From positions 1 through 53,381 of the forward strand of contig NZ_FPBC01000022.1 in the NCBI RefSeq assembly GCF_900116605.1: a stretch of DNA of 53,381 bases, read 5' to 3'. Position 1 is the stretch's first letter. Each line of letters begins with the position of its first letter. A program made the position numbers and the translations under genes. Source of the stretch: Pseudomonas marincola. GTDB lineage: Bacteria > Pseudomonadota > Gammaproteobacteria > Pseudomonadales > Pseudomonadaceae. The notes under the pieces were generated by a model, which saw nothing but the letters and a program-made list of their open reading frames with translations, searched no databases and had not been told where the DNA came from. Positions 8,183 through 16,836 of the stretch are shown here, in pieces.

Positions 8183-9394
8183 ATGTTTAAACTCAGCGTA
8201 CTGGTCATTGATAACCGAGATTTGCAGCGCTCCAACACCGTGGATGCACTTGAATCTCTCGGGGTTGAGCACATTCATCAGGCCAGCTCAGAGCAAGAGG
8301 CGATGGCTGTTCTGGCTGAGGCTGGCAGGCTTGATATCGTGATCTGCGAGCCGGATCTGCCGGGGCTCGACACGGGTGCAGTAATCCAGCAGATGGCTCA
8401 GGCCAGAAACGTAGCAGCGATGATCATGTTCAGCGGCAAGGACCATAGCGCCCCAACGCCGGAACAAGCCCGGTTGTTCGCATCCTCCATTCATCTGTTG
8501 GGTGAAATTGGCAGACCGCTGGTTATCCAGAGCCTCAAGGCATTACTCCAGCGCTACGGGCAGGACGAGACATTGCCGGCAGGCGTGGCCAAAATCGTCC
8601 GTCGGCAAAAGCCTACGCAGGCAGAGGTCGAGCAGGGCCTGCAAGCGGGGGAATTCAACGCCTACTTTCAGCCGCGCGTGTGCATGCAGAGCGGCCAGGT
8701 CTGCGGGCTGAAAATGTTTATGGGCTGGATGCATCCGCAGCGCGGCTTTATCAAGGAAAGTGACTTCCTGCCGCTGCTTGAATCCTATGGCTTGGGCGAT
8801 GATCTGTTCATCCAGTTGCTGCGTCAGGGGTTGTCCACTCAACAGCTGATTGGTCTGGATGGTTATCAGGTCAAACTGGCCATGAGCCTGCCAAGCGCGC
8901 AGTTGATCTCGGATGATCTGTGTAAATACATTGCCGCTTCGCTCGCTTTGCATCAGTTGCCAGCCGATGGCTTGATGTTCGAGGTCCGCGAAAACTGTTA
9001 TCTGCAAGCCCCAACCCGCACACAGGCGAATCTGGTGCGGTTACATAATCTCGGCTGTGGGCTGGCGATCGACAGCTTCAAGGCCTGCTACTCCGCGATG
9101 AACAAGCATGTCGCCTCGACTTTTTCGGCGATCCGGCTCGATGCAGGCCCTGTTCGGATTCAGCAGCAGAGTGTGCAGAAAAAAGCGCGAGACAATCTGG
9201 TGCTTAGTGAAGCGGCGAGTCAGGGCATCGACATCGTTGTTGAAGGTGTTGATTCCGTGGGCCAGCGTTCGCAGCTGGCCGGCATGGCCAGTGTCACCGC
9301 TCAAGGTCGAGTGTTCGCGGGGCCGATGTCGACACTTGAGCTGCGTGATTGGCTGGTCGGCTCAGGCCTTGCGGCGAGTCAGCAGTACGCCTGA
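8183..9394 (+). CDS. RocR-like response regulator with strongly degenerate EAL domain (paralogue 2)
   Basis: At 403 residues it is co-linear with the protein at 2371 and clearly a paralogue (same REC-EAL layout). The receiver is altered: position 56, the phospho-acceptor Asp in paralogue 1, is Glu (ICEPDLP), the acidic pair is D10-N11, and the Lys-Pro motif is R111-P112. The EAL domain has lost more residues: the EAL Glu is K177, the Asn is Ser235, the metal DD is D297-S298, and the KxD Lys is Arg. A normal phosphodiesterase or phosphorylation switch is unlikely; D-to-E can mimic the phosphorylated state in some receivers. The start has GGAG about 9 bp upstream. Its 3' end overlaps trmA by 33 bp on the opposite strand. 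Confidence 0.85.
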   Translation: MFKLSVLVIDNRDLQRSNTVDALESLGVEHIHQASSEQEAMAVLAEAGRLDIVICEPDLPGLDTGAVIQQMAQARNVAAMIMFSGKDHSAPTPEQARLFASSIHLLGEIGRPLVIQSLKALLQRYGQDETLPAGVAKIVRRQKPTQAEVEQGLQAGEFNAYFQPRVCMQSGQVCGLKMFMGWMHPQRGFIKESDFLPLLESYGLGDDLFIQLLRQGLSTQQLIGLDGYQVKLAMSLPSAQLISDDLCKYIAASLALHQLPADGLMFEVRENCYLQAPTRTQANLVRLHNLGCGLAIDSFKACYSAMNKHVASTFSAIRLDAGPVRIQQQSVQKKARDNLVLSEAASQGIDIVVEGVDSVGQRSQLAGMASVTAQGRVFAGPMSTLELRDWLVGSGLAASQQYA

Positions 9395-10456
9395 TTCCAT
9401 GTGGTGGGTGTAGGGGAACTGGTCAAACATTGCGCAGCGCGTGATCTCGTGAGTATCACTGAGTTGGGCAATGTTCTCGGCCAGCGTTTCCGGGTTGCAC
9501 GAGATATACAGAATACGTTCGAAGCGACGGGTCAGTTCGCAAGTGTCGGGGTCCATGCCGGCACGCGGCGGATCGACAAACACGCTGCCAAACTCATAGC
9601 TCTTGAGATCGATGCCAGCCAAGCGGCGGAACGGGCGAACCTCATTCAGCGCTTCGGTCAGCTCTTCTGCCGATAAACGCACCAGCGTGACGTTATCCAC
9701 CGCGTTGTCAGCAAGGTTGGCCAATGCCGCGTACACCGATGATTTGCTGATCTCGGTCGCCAGCACTTTACGTACCCGGGTTGCCAACGGCAGGGTGAAG
9801 TTGCCATTGCCGCAATACAGTTCCAGCAAGTCATCCTGTCGCTCGCCAAGGGCTTCATACGCCCAGTTGAGCATCTTCTGATTGACCTCGCCGTTTGGCT
9901 GGGTGAACGCGCCTTCCGGCTGGCGATAGGTGAAAACCCGGCCCGCAACGGTCAGTTTCTCTTCGACAAAGTCGCGGCCAATGACAATGCGCTTACCCCG
10001 CGAGCGACCAACGATATTGACCTGAAGCTCGGCCGCGAGCTTTTCAGCCTCGGCTTGCCACTCTTCATCCAGAGGTCGGTGATAGCACAGTGTGATCAGC
10101 GCATCATCCGCCAATGTGGTCAGGAACTCAGCCTGGAACAGCTTGAAGCCCAACACCTTGCTGCCCTGCCAGGCTGCTTTGAGTCGCGGCATCAGTTGAT
10201 TGATGCGGCGGCTGGCGATGGGGAAATCTTCCAGCAAAATAGGTGTGTGTTTGTCGCCCTGAGCGAACATCGCGTAATGACGGTCATCACCTTCGCGCCA
10301 CAGACGGAACTCGGCGCGCAGCCGGTAATGTTCACGGGCGGAATCGAATACTTGCGGCTCAGGTGCACCAAAAGGGGCGAGCAGGTCGATCAGTCGTTGC
10401 TTCTTCTCTTCCAGCTGAGTGGCGTATACCGCTGGGTCGAATTGTGGCGCGCTCAT
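9362..10456 (-). CDS. trmA: tRNA (uracil-5-)-methyltransferase TrmA
   Basis: A 364-residue SAM-dependent enzyme that makes ribothymidine at U54 of the tRNA T-loop. Visible motifs are the SAM site LYCGNGNFTLPLA (about 217), DPPRAGMD (about 294), the catalytic Cys in YISCNPET (about 320) and the C-terminal FPYTHHME block. The length fits E. coli TrmA (366). Its last 33 bp overlap antisense with the end of the RocR-like gene at 8183-9394, so transcription of the two genes is convergent. Confidence 0.96.
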   Translation of the reverse strand: MSAPQFDPAVYATQLEEKKQRLIDLLAPFGAPEPQVFDSAREHYRLRAEFRLWREGDDRHYAMFAQGDKHTPILLEDFPIASRRINQLMPRLKAAWQGSKVLGFKLFQAEFLTTLADDALITLCYHRPLDEEWQAEAEKLAAELQVNIVGRSRGKRIVIGRDFVEEKLTVAGRVFTYRQPEGAFTQPNGEVNQKMLNWAYEALGERQDDLLELYCGNGNFTLPLATRVRKVLATEISKSSVYAALANLADNAVDNVTLVRLSAEELTEALNEVRPFRRLAGIDLKSYEFGSVFVDPPRAGMDPDTCELTRRFERILYISCNPETLAENIAQLSDTHEITRCAMFDQFPYTHHMESGVLLTRRKA

Positions 10457-10474
10457 GGCAAACTCTTTGCTGTT

Positions 10475-10504
10475 GCGGCTCAGTGAAAGTCATCACTGAG
10501 CCGC
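10475..10504 (-). other. 12-bp perfect hairpin between purine permease and trmA
   Basis: GCGGCTCAGTGA and TCACTGAGCCGC form a perfect stem around a 6-nt loop. On the minus strand it follows the permease stop (10535) and precedes the trmA start (10456), without a U-run. It is either a weak terminator or a processing/stability element. Confidence 0.5.
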
Positions 10505-10534
10505 GGCGATAATAAAGTGGCTGTGATGATTGGA

Positions 10535-11830
10535 TCAGGCGTTGAACCAACCCAGCTTCATGACGAACAACACGGCCAGAATGACCAGTGCCGGGTTCAG
10601 TTCACGCCAGCGGCCGGCCAGCAGCTTGATACCTGCCCAAGCGATAAAACCAAACGCGATGCCATTGGCAATCGAGAACGTCAGCGGCATGGCCAGAGCC
10701 GTGACCAGAACTGGCGCGGCGACGGTCAGGTCGTTCCAGTCGATTTCAGCCAGACCAGCGGTCATCAGTACGGCTACGAAAAACAACGCAGGTGCGGTGG
10801 CGAATGCCGGAATACTGCCCGCCAATGGCGAGAAGAACAGGGCCAGCAGAAACAACAGGGCGACCACGACAGCAGTCAGGCCAGTACGGCCTCCGGCACT
10901 GACGCCGGCGGCAGACTCAATATAACTGGTGGTGGTAGACGTGCCGAGTACCGAGCCGACCATCGCGGCGCTGCTGTCCGCGATCAGAGCGCGGCCCATT
11001 TTCGGCATGTAACCGTCGGCGCGCATCAGCCCGGCTTTCTTCGCAACGGCGATCAGGGTGCCCGAGTTATCGAACAGGTCGACAAACAGGAAGGCGAATA
11101 CCACGCTCACCAAACCGATATCCAGCGCGCCCATGACGTCGAGTTGCATGAACGTTGGCATCAGCGACGGTGGCATCGAGACAAAACCGCCGAACTGCGA
11201 AACACCCATCGCGATGCCGATGCCAGTGGTGATCAGAATGCCGATCAGCACTGCACCGGTAACTTTGCGCGCTTCAAGGGCGACGATGACAAAGAAACCC
11301 AGAATCGCCAGCAGCGGCTCGGGTTTGCCCAGATCACCCATGCCCACCAATGTGGCCGGATTAGCCACAACAATGCCGGACTCCTTGAGTGCGATCAGGG
11401 CCAGGAATAAACCAATACCCGCGGCAATTGCCGAACGCAGGGCCAGCGGTATGCTGTTGATGATCCACTCGCGGATACGGAAGATCGACAGCAGAAAGAA
11501 CATGCAGGCCGAAAGGAATACCGCGCCCAGCGCCACCTGCCAGGTGTGGCCCATGTGCAGCACCACGGTGTAGGTGAAGAAGGCGTTTAGGCCCATGCCC
11601 GGCGCCAGTGCTATCGGGTAGTTGGCGATAAAGCCCATGATGGCCGAGCCGATAGCCGCTGCCAGACAGGTCGCGACAAACACTGCGCCTTTATCCATGC
11701 CGGTTTCGCCGAGAATGCTCGGGTTGACGAAGAGGATATAAGCCATCGTCAGGAAGGTTGTCAGGCCTGCCAGCACTTCTGTGCGTACAGTAGTGTTATG
11801 TGCGTTAAGTTGGAACAATCTTTCCAGCAT
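10535..11830 (-). CDS. NCS2-family purine (adenine/guanine/hypoxanthine) permease
   Basis: A 431-residue integral membrane transporter of the AzgA-like NCS2 branch, with about 12-14 hydrophobic segments. It begins with the typical FQLNAHNTTVRTEVLAGLTT stretch. Family signatures include MGLNAFFTYTVV (about 75-87), the conserved DLFDNSGTLIA (about 251) and the GTSTTTSYIESAAG stretch (about 294). Homologues import purine bases with protons. Specificity between adenine and guanine/hypoxanthine cannot be settled here. It stands alone, upstream of trmA on the same strand. Confidence 0.9.
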   Translation of the reverse strand: MLERLFQLNAHNTTVRTEVLAGLTTFLTMAYILFVNPSILGETGMDKGAVFVATCLAAAIGSAIMGFIANYPIALAPGMGLNAFFTYTVVLHMGHTWQVALGAVFLSACMFFLLSIFRIREWIINSIPLALRSAIAAGIGLFLALIALKESGIVVANPATLVGMGDLGKPEPLLAILGFFVIVALEARKVTGAVLIGILITTGIGIAMGVSQFGGFVSMPPSLMPTFMQLDVMGALDIGLVSVVFAFLFVDLFDNSGTLIAVAKKAGLMRADGYMPKMGRALIADSSAAMVGSVLGTSTTTSYIESAAGVSAGGRTGLTAVVVALLFLLALFFSPLAGSIPAFATAPALFFVAVLMTAGLAEIDWNDLTVAAPVLVTALAMPLTFSIANGIAFGFIAWAGIKLLAGRWRELNPALVILAVLFVMKLGWFNA

Positions 11831-12009
11831 ACTGGGCTCCCCGTGGCGTCACCGACGCCTTGAATATCCTGACCGAAAGCAAAGCACATACACGCTGTTG
11901 TGCATGATTTTGCTGGTGGTTCGGAAAAAGGCGCGCATCATACCAGTAAGCCATCTGCTGGTGAATTTATGACCGGACGCCCGGCCAACGTTCTATATAA
12001 GGAGTGGGC

Positions 12010-12564
12010 ATGACTCATCGAGCCGTAATTACAATTGCCGACGGCGTTGAAGACATTGAATGCGTAACCCTGATCGATGTGCTTCGCCGCGCCGACATCG
12101 AAGTGGTCGTCGCCAGTATTGAAGGGCGGCGCATGGTCACCTGTGCGCACGGCACTCGCTTAACGGCCGATGCCATGCTGGTCGATGTACTGGCGCAGGC
12201 ATTTGACCTGATTGTATTGCCAGGCGGCATGCCGGGTGCCCAGCGTCTTGCTGACCATGAACCGCTGGCCGAGCGCGTGCGCCAGCAGGCCAAGGAAGGG
12301 CGACTATTTGCCGCGATTTGTGCAGCACCGGCCGTCGCTTTGCAGCAATACGGTGTGCTGCGCCAGCGCCGCATGACCTGTTACCCCGCGTTCAGCGATC
12401 GCCTGTCGGGTTGCAGTTTTGTCGATCAGCCAGTGGTCGTAGACGGCAACTGCATTACCAGCCAAGGGCCAGGCACAGCGTTGGAATTCGCCCTGACGCT
12501 GGTTGAGCAGGTAGCAGGCAAAGGCCAGCGCAAGCGCGTGGCCGAGGCCATGTTGGTTCAGTAA
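12010..12564 (+). CDS. DJ-1/PfpI family protein (YajL-like)
   Basis: A 184-residue DJ-1 superfamily protein. The N-terminus ITIADGVEDIECVTLIDVLR matches the family pattern, with the conserved Glu in the EDIE segment. The reactive Cys lies in the nucleophile elbow AAICAAPAVAL (about residue 100). Start ATG 12010 is chosen because AAGGAG lies 6 bp upstream; an in-frame GTG at 12004 overlaps that site. Family roles proposed elsewhere are oxidative-stress chaperone and glyoxalase/deglycase. It ends 6 bp from the convergent MFS gene with no room for a terminator between them. Confidence 0.88.
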   Translation: MTHRAVITIADGVEDIECVTLIDVLRRADIEVVVASIEGRRMVTCAHGTRLTADAMLVDVLAQAFDLIVLPGGMPGAQRLADHEPLAERVRQQAKEGRLFAAICAAPAVALQQYGVLRQRRMTCYPAFSDRLSGCSFVDQPVVVDGNCITSQGPGTALEFALTLVEQVAGKGQRKRVAEAMLVQ

Positions 12565-12570
12565 CCATTT

Positions 12571-13839
12571 TCAGGGCCGCGACTGGGCATCATCGGCCGC
12601 CTGTTCAGCGGCGGTTTTCTCCAGGGTGTCACGCTGCGCCAGAGTCGGGAACAACTTGATCCAGACGCCGGTGACCAACAGCGTGCCGACACCGCCCAGC
12701 ACCACGGCTTGTACGGTGCCGAACCAGTGGGCCGTGAGCCCGGACTCGAACTCGCCGAGTTGGTTGGATGCACCGATGAACAGCCCGTTGACCGCGCTTA
12801 CCCGTCCGCGCATCTCATCCGGCGTATGTAATTGCACGAACGCGCCGCGAATCACCATGCTGATCATGTCAGCAGCGCCCAGCACCACCAGAACCAACAG
12901 GCTGAACCAGAACGAAGTCGATAAGCCAAAGGCAATGGTGGCCACACCAAATACCCCGACCGCAGTGAACATGGTACGGCCAACCTGGCGCTGGATCGGG
13001 TAACGGGCCAGCCAGAACGACATCAGCAGGGCGCCAACTGCCGGGGCTGAACGCAGCAGCCCCAAGCCCCACGGGCCGGTCAGCAAGATATCCTTGGCAA
13101 ACACTGGCAGCAGCGCTGTCGCTCCGCCCAGCAGCACGGCAAACAGGTCGAGCGAGATTGCGCCGAAGATATCGCGGCGGCTGCGAATGTACTGGATTCC
13201 AGCCATCAGTGACTTCAGCGTGGCCGGCTGTTTATTCAGCGCGGTTTGTCGTGCAGGCAGGCTGAGCATCAAGGCGCAAGCCACCGCGTATATCAGCGTG
13301 GTGGGCGCATACACCCAAATACTGCCCAAGGCATACAGAAAACCGCCCAGCGCGGGGGCGGCAATGGTCGCCGTTTGCATGGCTGAAGCAGACGCTGCAA
13401 CGGCTGCGGGGAATAGCGCTGCCGGCACCAAACTGGGTAGCAATGCTTGGGTTGCGGGCATTTCAAAGGCGCGGGCAGTGCCCAGGCAGAACGCCAGCAC
13501 GAATATCATTTCACGGCTTATATCGCCGCTGCTGCTGCCAAGTGCCAGACTCAGAGCAATCAGCGCCTGCCCCGCCTGACACAGCGCCGCGACCATGCGC
13601 CGGTCAAATCGGTCAGCAACATGGCCGGTGTGCAGCATAAATAGCACCCGTGGCAGAAACTCGACCAGACCTACCAGGCCCAGGTCGAGGACATTGCCGG
13701 TGAGCTGGTACATATGCCAGCCAATCGCCACGGTGAGCATCTGGAAGCCACTGGCGGTGCAGACTCGCGCCAGCCAAAAAGCGATGAATGGTTTTTGCTG
13801 GCGCAGGAGCAATTTGCCGTGATTTGGCATTGAGGGCAT
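12571..13839 (-). CDS. MFS transporter (EntS-like MFS_3 group)
   Basis: A 422-residue major facilitator protein with about 12 TM segments. The N-terminal stretch FIAFWLARVCTASGFQMLTV and the loop DRFDRRMVAALCQAG (MFS motif A-like) support the call. The C-terminal half has VRGAFVQLHTPDEMRGRVSAVNGL, typical of the EntS/MFS_3 group, whose known member exports enterobactin. There are no siderophore genes nearby, so the substrate is unknown. The start is uncertain (ATG at 13839 or 13830, or an upstream TTG). Convergent with the DJ-1 gene. Confidence 0.85.
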   Translation of the reverse strand: MPSMPNHGKLLLRQQKPFIAFWLARVCTASGFQMLTVAIGWHMYQLTGNVLDLGLVGLVEFLPRVLFMLHTGHVADRFDRRMVAALCQAGQALIALSLALGSSSGDISREMIFVLAFCLGTARAFEMPATQALLPSLVPAALFPAAVAASASAMQTATIAAPALGGFLYALGSIWVYAPTTLIYAVACALMLSLPARQTALNKQPATLKSLMAGIQYIRSRRDIFGAISLDLFAVLLGGATALLPVFAKDILLTGPWGLGLLRSAPAVGALLMSFWLARYPIQRQVGRTMFTAVGVFGVATIAFGLSTSFWFSLLVLVVLGAADMISMVIRGAFVQLHTPDEMRGRVSAVNGLFIGASNQLGEFESGLTAHWFGTVQAVVLGGVGTLLVTGVWIKLFPTLAQRDTLEKTAAEQAADDAQSRP

Positions 13840-13944
13840 CTTCAAGCGTTTAGATGGGGGAGGAGCGCTGGTGCTGGTCTAGACTTACGCGACAATAGAC
13901 CACAGCAAGTGCGCGGAAACAAAGCGCTACTATTTTAAGGCATA

Positions 13945-13958
13945 TTGATACAAGTCAA
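13945..13958 (+). promoter_or_regulatory. ANR/FNR-like box upstream of cioA
   Basis: TTGAT-ACAA-GTCAA differs from the FNR/ANR consensus TTGAT-N4-ATCAA at one base. It lies 140 bp before cioA. In P. aeruginosa ANR is known to repress cioAB in low oxygen, so the site is in a sensible place. Binding is inferred. Confidence 0.55.
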
Positions 13959-14097
13959 AACTTTGCGCCGGGTGACTTCACACCCACTGCCCAGCTTTAT
14001 CCGTATAGCGTCGCAGCACTGTGTGCCGCGCCTGAATGTTTGAACCGTAAACCTGGTCGTTCATTGTCAGGTTCGGTGAACTCTACGAGGATGCTCT

Positions 14098-15531
14098 ATG
14101 TTCGGCTTAGAGGCGATAGATCTGGCCCGTATCCAGTTCGCCTTCACCATTTCGTTCCATATTATCTTCCCCGCGATCACCATTGGTCTCGCCAGTTATC
14201 TGGCTGTGCTCGAAGGTTTGTGGCTGAAAACCGAGCAGCCGGTTTACCGTGACCTCTACCATTTCTGGTCGAAAATCTTCGCGGTCAACTTCGGCATGGG
14301 CGTGGTTTCCGGTCTGGTCATGGCGTATCAGTTCGGCACTAACTGGAGTGCGTTCTCCGACTTCGCCGGAGCCGTTACCGGGCCGCTTCTGACCTATGAA
14401 GTGCTCACCGCGTTCTTCCTTGAAGCCGGCTTTCTTGGCGTCATGCTCTTCGGTTGGAATCGCGTAGGCCCGGGCCTGCACTTCTTTTCAACGCTGATGG
14501 TGGCGGTCGGCACGCTGATCTCGACGTTCTGGATTCTCGCCTCCAACAGCTGGATGCAAACCCCGCAGGGCTTTGAAATTGTCGATGGCAGGGTGATTCC
14601 GGTGGACTGGCTGGCGGTGATCTTCAATCCGTCATTCCCCTACCGCCTGCTGCACATGGCAACCGCAGCATTCCTCGCAACTGCGTTCTTTGTGGGTGCA
14701 TCGGCTGCCTGGCACTTGTTGCGCGGGCGGGATAACCCGGCAGTGCGCAAAATGCTTTCGATGGCGATGTGGATGGCCCTGATCGTGGCGCCTGTTCAGG
14801 CGGTCATCGGGGATTTCCACGGGCTCAATACACTGGAGCATCAACCGGCGAAAATTGCGGCGATTGAAGGCCATTGGGAAAACCCGCCGGGTGAAGCCAC
14901 GCCACTGATCCTGTTCGGCTGGCCGGACATGGAGCGTGAGGAAACCCGCTTCAAGGTTGAAATCCCCAAGCTGGGCAGTTTGATTCTGACCCACAGTCTG
15001 GATAAGCAGGTTCCGGCGCTCAAAGAGTTTCCCAAAGAAGACCGGCCAAATTCGACCATCGTGTTCTGGAGCTTCCGGATCATGGTGGGCTTGGGTCTGC
15101 TGATGATCTTGATGGGTGGCTGGGCGCTGTTGCTGCGCATGCGTGGCAAGCTGTTTGAAAATCGCGCGTTCCTGAACATGGCGCTGTGGATGGGACCATC
15201 CGGTTTAATCGCCATTCTCGCCGGTTGGTTCACCACGGAAGTCGGCCGTCAGCCCTGGGTTGTCTACGGGTTGATGCGCACCGCTGATGCGGCCTCAGAC
15301 CATAGCGTTGGGCACATGAGCCTGACCCTGATTCTGTTTGTGGTGGTTTACTTCGCGCTGTTCGGCGTAGGTCTTGGTTACATGATGCGCCTGGTGCGTA
15401 AAGGTCCGGTTGTGGGTGAAGGCTCGCAGGCTAGCGACGGCGGCCCCGGCCAAAAACGTACTCCCTCGCGGCCATTGTCTGCTGCATCCGAAGACATGGA
15501 TGCAACCGACTCTCAGACTGAAAGGACTTGA
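14098..15531 (+). CDS. cioA: cyanide-insensitive bd-type quinol oxidase subunit I
   Basis: The 477-residue inner-membrane subunit carrying the haems and the quinol site. The N-terminus FAFTISFHIIFPAITIGLA holds the conserved His of the CydA family. GRQPWVVYG (about residue 383) is the CydA signature. The Q-loop region is short, as in CioA-type rather than long-loop E. coli CydA. It transfers electrons from quinol to O2 with low sensitivity to cyanide. The C-terminal tail is charged and soluble. cioB follows after a 2-bp gap, so the two are co-transcribed. Confidence 0.95.
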   Translation: MFGLEAIDLARIQFAFTISFHIIFPAITIGLASYLAVLEGLWLKTEQPVYRDLYHFWSKIFAVNFGMGVVSGLVMAYQFGTNWSAFSDFAGAVTGPLLTYEVLTAFFLEAGFLGVMLFGWNRVGPGLHFFSTLMVAVGTLISTFWILASNSWMQTPQGFEIVDGRVIPVDWLAVIFNPSFPYRLLHMATAAFLATAFFVGASAAWHLLRGRDNPAVRKMLSMAMWMALIVAPVQAVIGDFHGLNTLEHQPAKIAAIEGHWENPPGEATPLILFGWPDMEREETRFKVEIPKLGSLILTHSLDKQVPALKEFPKEDRPNSTIVFWSFRIMVGLGLLMILMGGWALLLRMRGKLFENRAFLNMALWMGPSGLIAILAGWFTTEVGRQPWVVYGLMRTADAASDHSVGHMSLTLILFVVVYFALFGVGLGYMMRLVRKGPVVGEGSQASDGGPGQKRTPSRPLSAASEDMDATDSQTERT

Positions 15532-15533
15532 AC

Positions 15534-16541
15534 ATGGGCATTGATCTTTCACTGATCTGGGCCATCATCATCGCCTTCGGCGTCATGATGTATGTGGTCA
15601 TGGATGGTTTCGATCTGGGCATCGGCATTCTCTTCCCGTTTATCAAGGACAAGAGTGAGCGCGATGTGATGATGAACACCGTCGCACCGGTTTGGGACGG
15701 TAACGAAACCTGGCTGGTACTGGGTGGCGCAGCATTGTTCGGCGCTTTCCCGTTGGCCTACGCAGTGGTGCTGGACGCGCTGTATCTGCCGCTGATCTTC
15801 ATGCTGCTCGGGCTGATTTTTCGCGGTGTGGCCTTTGAGTTTCGCTTCAAGGCCAAGGCTGACAAACAGCACATCTGGGACAAGGCTTTCATTGGTGGCT
15901 CGCTGACCGCCACCTTCTTTCAGGGTGTCACGCTGGGTGCCTACATCGACGGTATTCCCGTGGTAAACCGCACGTATGCGGGCGCTGCGCTGGATTGGCT
16001 GACGCCGTTCTCGCTGTTCTGCGGCGTCGCGCTGATTGCCGCTTATGCCTTGCTCGGCTGCACCTGGCTGATCATGAAAACCGAAGGTCGCTTGCAACAG
16101 CACATGCACGACATGGCGCGCCCGCTGGTGTTTGTGGTCTTGGCTGTCACCGGGATTGTCAGCTTGTGGACGCCGCTGGCCCACGCCGAAATTGCACATC
16201 GCTGGTTCAGCCTGCCTAACCTGTTCTGGTTCTTGCCGGTGCCGGGGTTGGTGGTATTGTGCACATGGGCGCTGCTGCGCGCGGTGCGCAATAACGCCAA
16301 CTACGCGCCGTTCCTGCTGACCCTGACGCTGATCTTCCTCGGCTACAGCGGCCTGGGCATCAGCTTGTGGCCGAATATCATTCCGCCGTCCGTGACCATC
16401 TGGGACGCTGCATCGCCGCCGCAAAGTCAGGCCTTCATTCTGGTCGGCGCACTGTTCATTATCCCGTTCATCCTGATGTACACGGCCTGGAGCTACTACG
16501 TGTTCCGCGGCAAAGTCACCGCTGAAGATGGCTATCATTGA
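15534..16541 (+). CDS. cioB: cyanide-insensitive bd-type quinol oxidase subunit II
   Basis: A 335-residue CydB-family subunit, the usual CioB length. The start at 15534 is supported by AAAGGA 7 bp upstream; it sits 2 bp after the cioA stop. The N-terminal stretch MYVVMDGFDLGIGILFPF and the following DGNETWLVLGG are family hallmarks. About eight TM segments. It pairs with CioA to form the oxidase core. Confidence 0.95.
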   Translation: MGIDLSLIWAIIIAFGVMMYVVMDGFDLGIGILFPFIKDKSERDVMMNTVAPVWDGNETWLVLGGAALFGAFPLAYAVVLDALYLPLIFMLLGLIFRGVAFEFRFKAKADKQHIWDKAFIGGSLTATFFQGVTLGAYIDGIPVVNRTYAGAALDWLTPFSLFCGVALIAAYALLGCTWLIMKTEGRLQQHMHDMARPLVFVVLAVTGIVSLWTPLAHAEIAHRWFSLPNLFWFLPVPGLVVLCTWALLRAVRNNANYAPFLLTLTLIFLGYSGLGISLWPNIIPPSVTIWDAASPPQSQAFILVGALFIIPFILMYTAWSYYVFRGKVTAEDGYH

Positions 16542-16552
16542 GGGCTTGCACA

Positions 16553-16693
16553 ATGGATGACTCTCACCAGCAAAAACCACTGGCCAAGCGTCTGGCTTGG
16601 CTGGTCGCGATTTGGGCGGGCAGCGTTCTGGCGCTTGGCGTGGTATCGCTGTTGCTGCGCTGGTTTATGAACGCTGCGGGCATGACGACCTGA
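16553..16693 (+). CDS. 46-residue DUF2474/CydX-like bd oxidase accessory subunit
   Basis: A short ORF, ATG at 16553 and TGA at 16691-16693, 11 bp after cioB, with GAGGG about 8 bp upstream. The product is a soluble basic N-terminus (MDDSHQQKPLAKR) then one TM helix (LAWLVAIWAGSVLALGVVSL). Position, size and layout match the DUF2474/CydX-type miniproteins that stabilise bd oxidases. A strong terminator follows, so it is the last gene of the cio operon. Confidence 0.85.
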   Translation: MDDSHQQKPLAKRLAWLVAIWAGSVLALGVVSLLLRWFMNAAGMTT

Positions 16694-16714
16694 TCCTGTT
16701 TCCTGCCGCGCAAT

Positions 16715-16747
16715 GCAAAAAGCCTGCAATCTCTGCAGGCTTTTTGC
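16715..16747 (+). terminator. terminator of the cio operon
   Basis: GCAAAAAGCCTGCA pairs with TGCAGGCTTTTTGC around a 5-nt loop, with a T-run in the descending arm. It lies 21 bp after the DUF2474-like gene. Confidence 0.88.
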
Positions 16748-16773
16748 TTTCTGTGCTTTCTGTGCTTTCTGTG
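16746..16773 (+). repeat. 9-bp tandem repeat, three copies
   Basis: GCTTTCTGT is repeated three times without change, directly after the cio terminator stem. Non-coding. Confidence 0.85.
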
Positions 16774-16785
16774 CGTTCGATGGTT

Positions 16786-16813
16786 CGACACATCGACACA
16801 TCGACACATCGAC
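16786..16813 (+). repeat. 8-bp tandem repeat, 3.5 copies
   Basis: CGACACAT is repeated three and a half times between the cio terminator and the ABC ATPase stop. Non-coding; together with the adjacent 9-mer array it is a small microsatellite-like patch. Confidence 0.85.
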
Positions 16814-16836
16814 TCAGACCGGCTAGTACGCCATCA

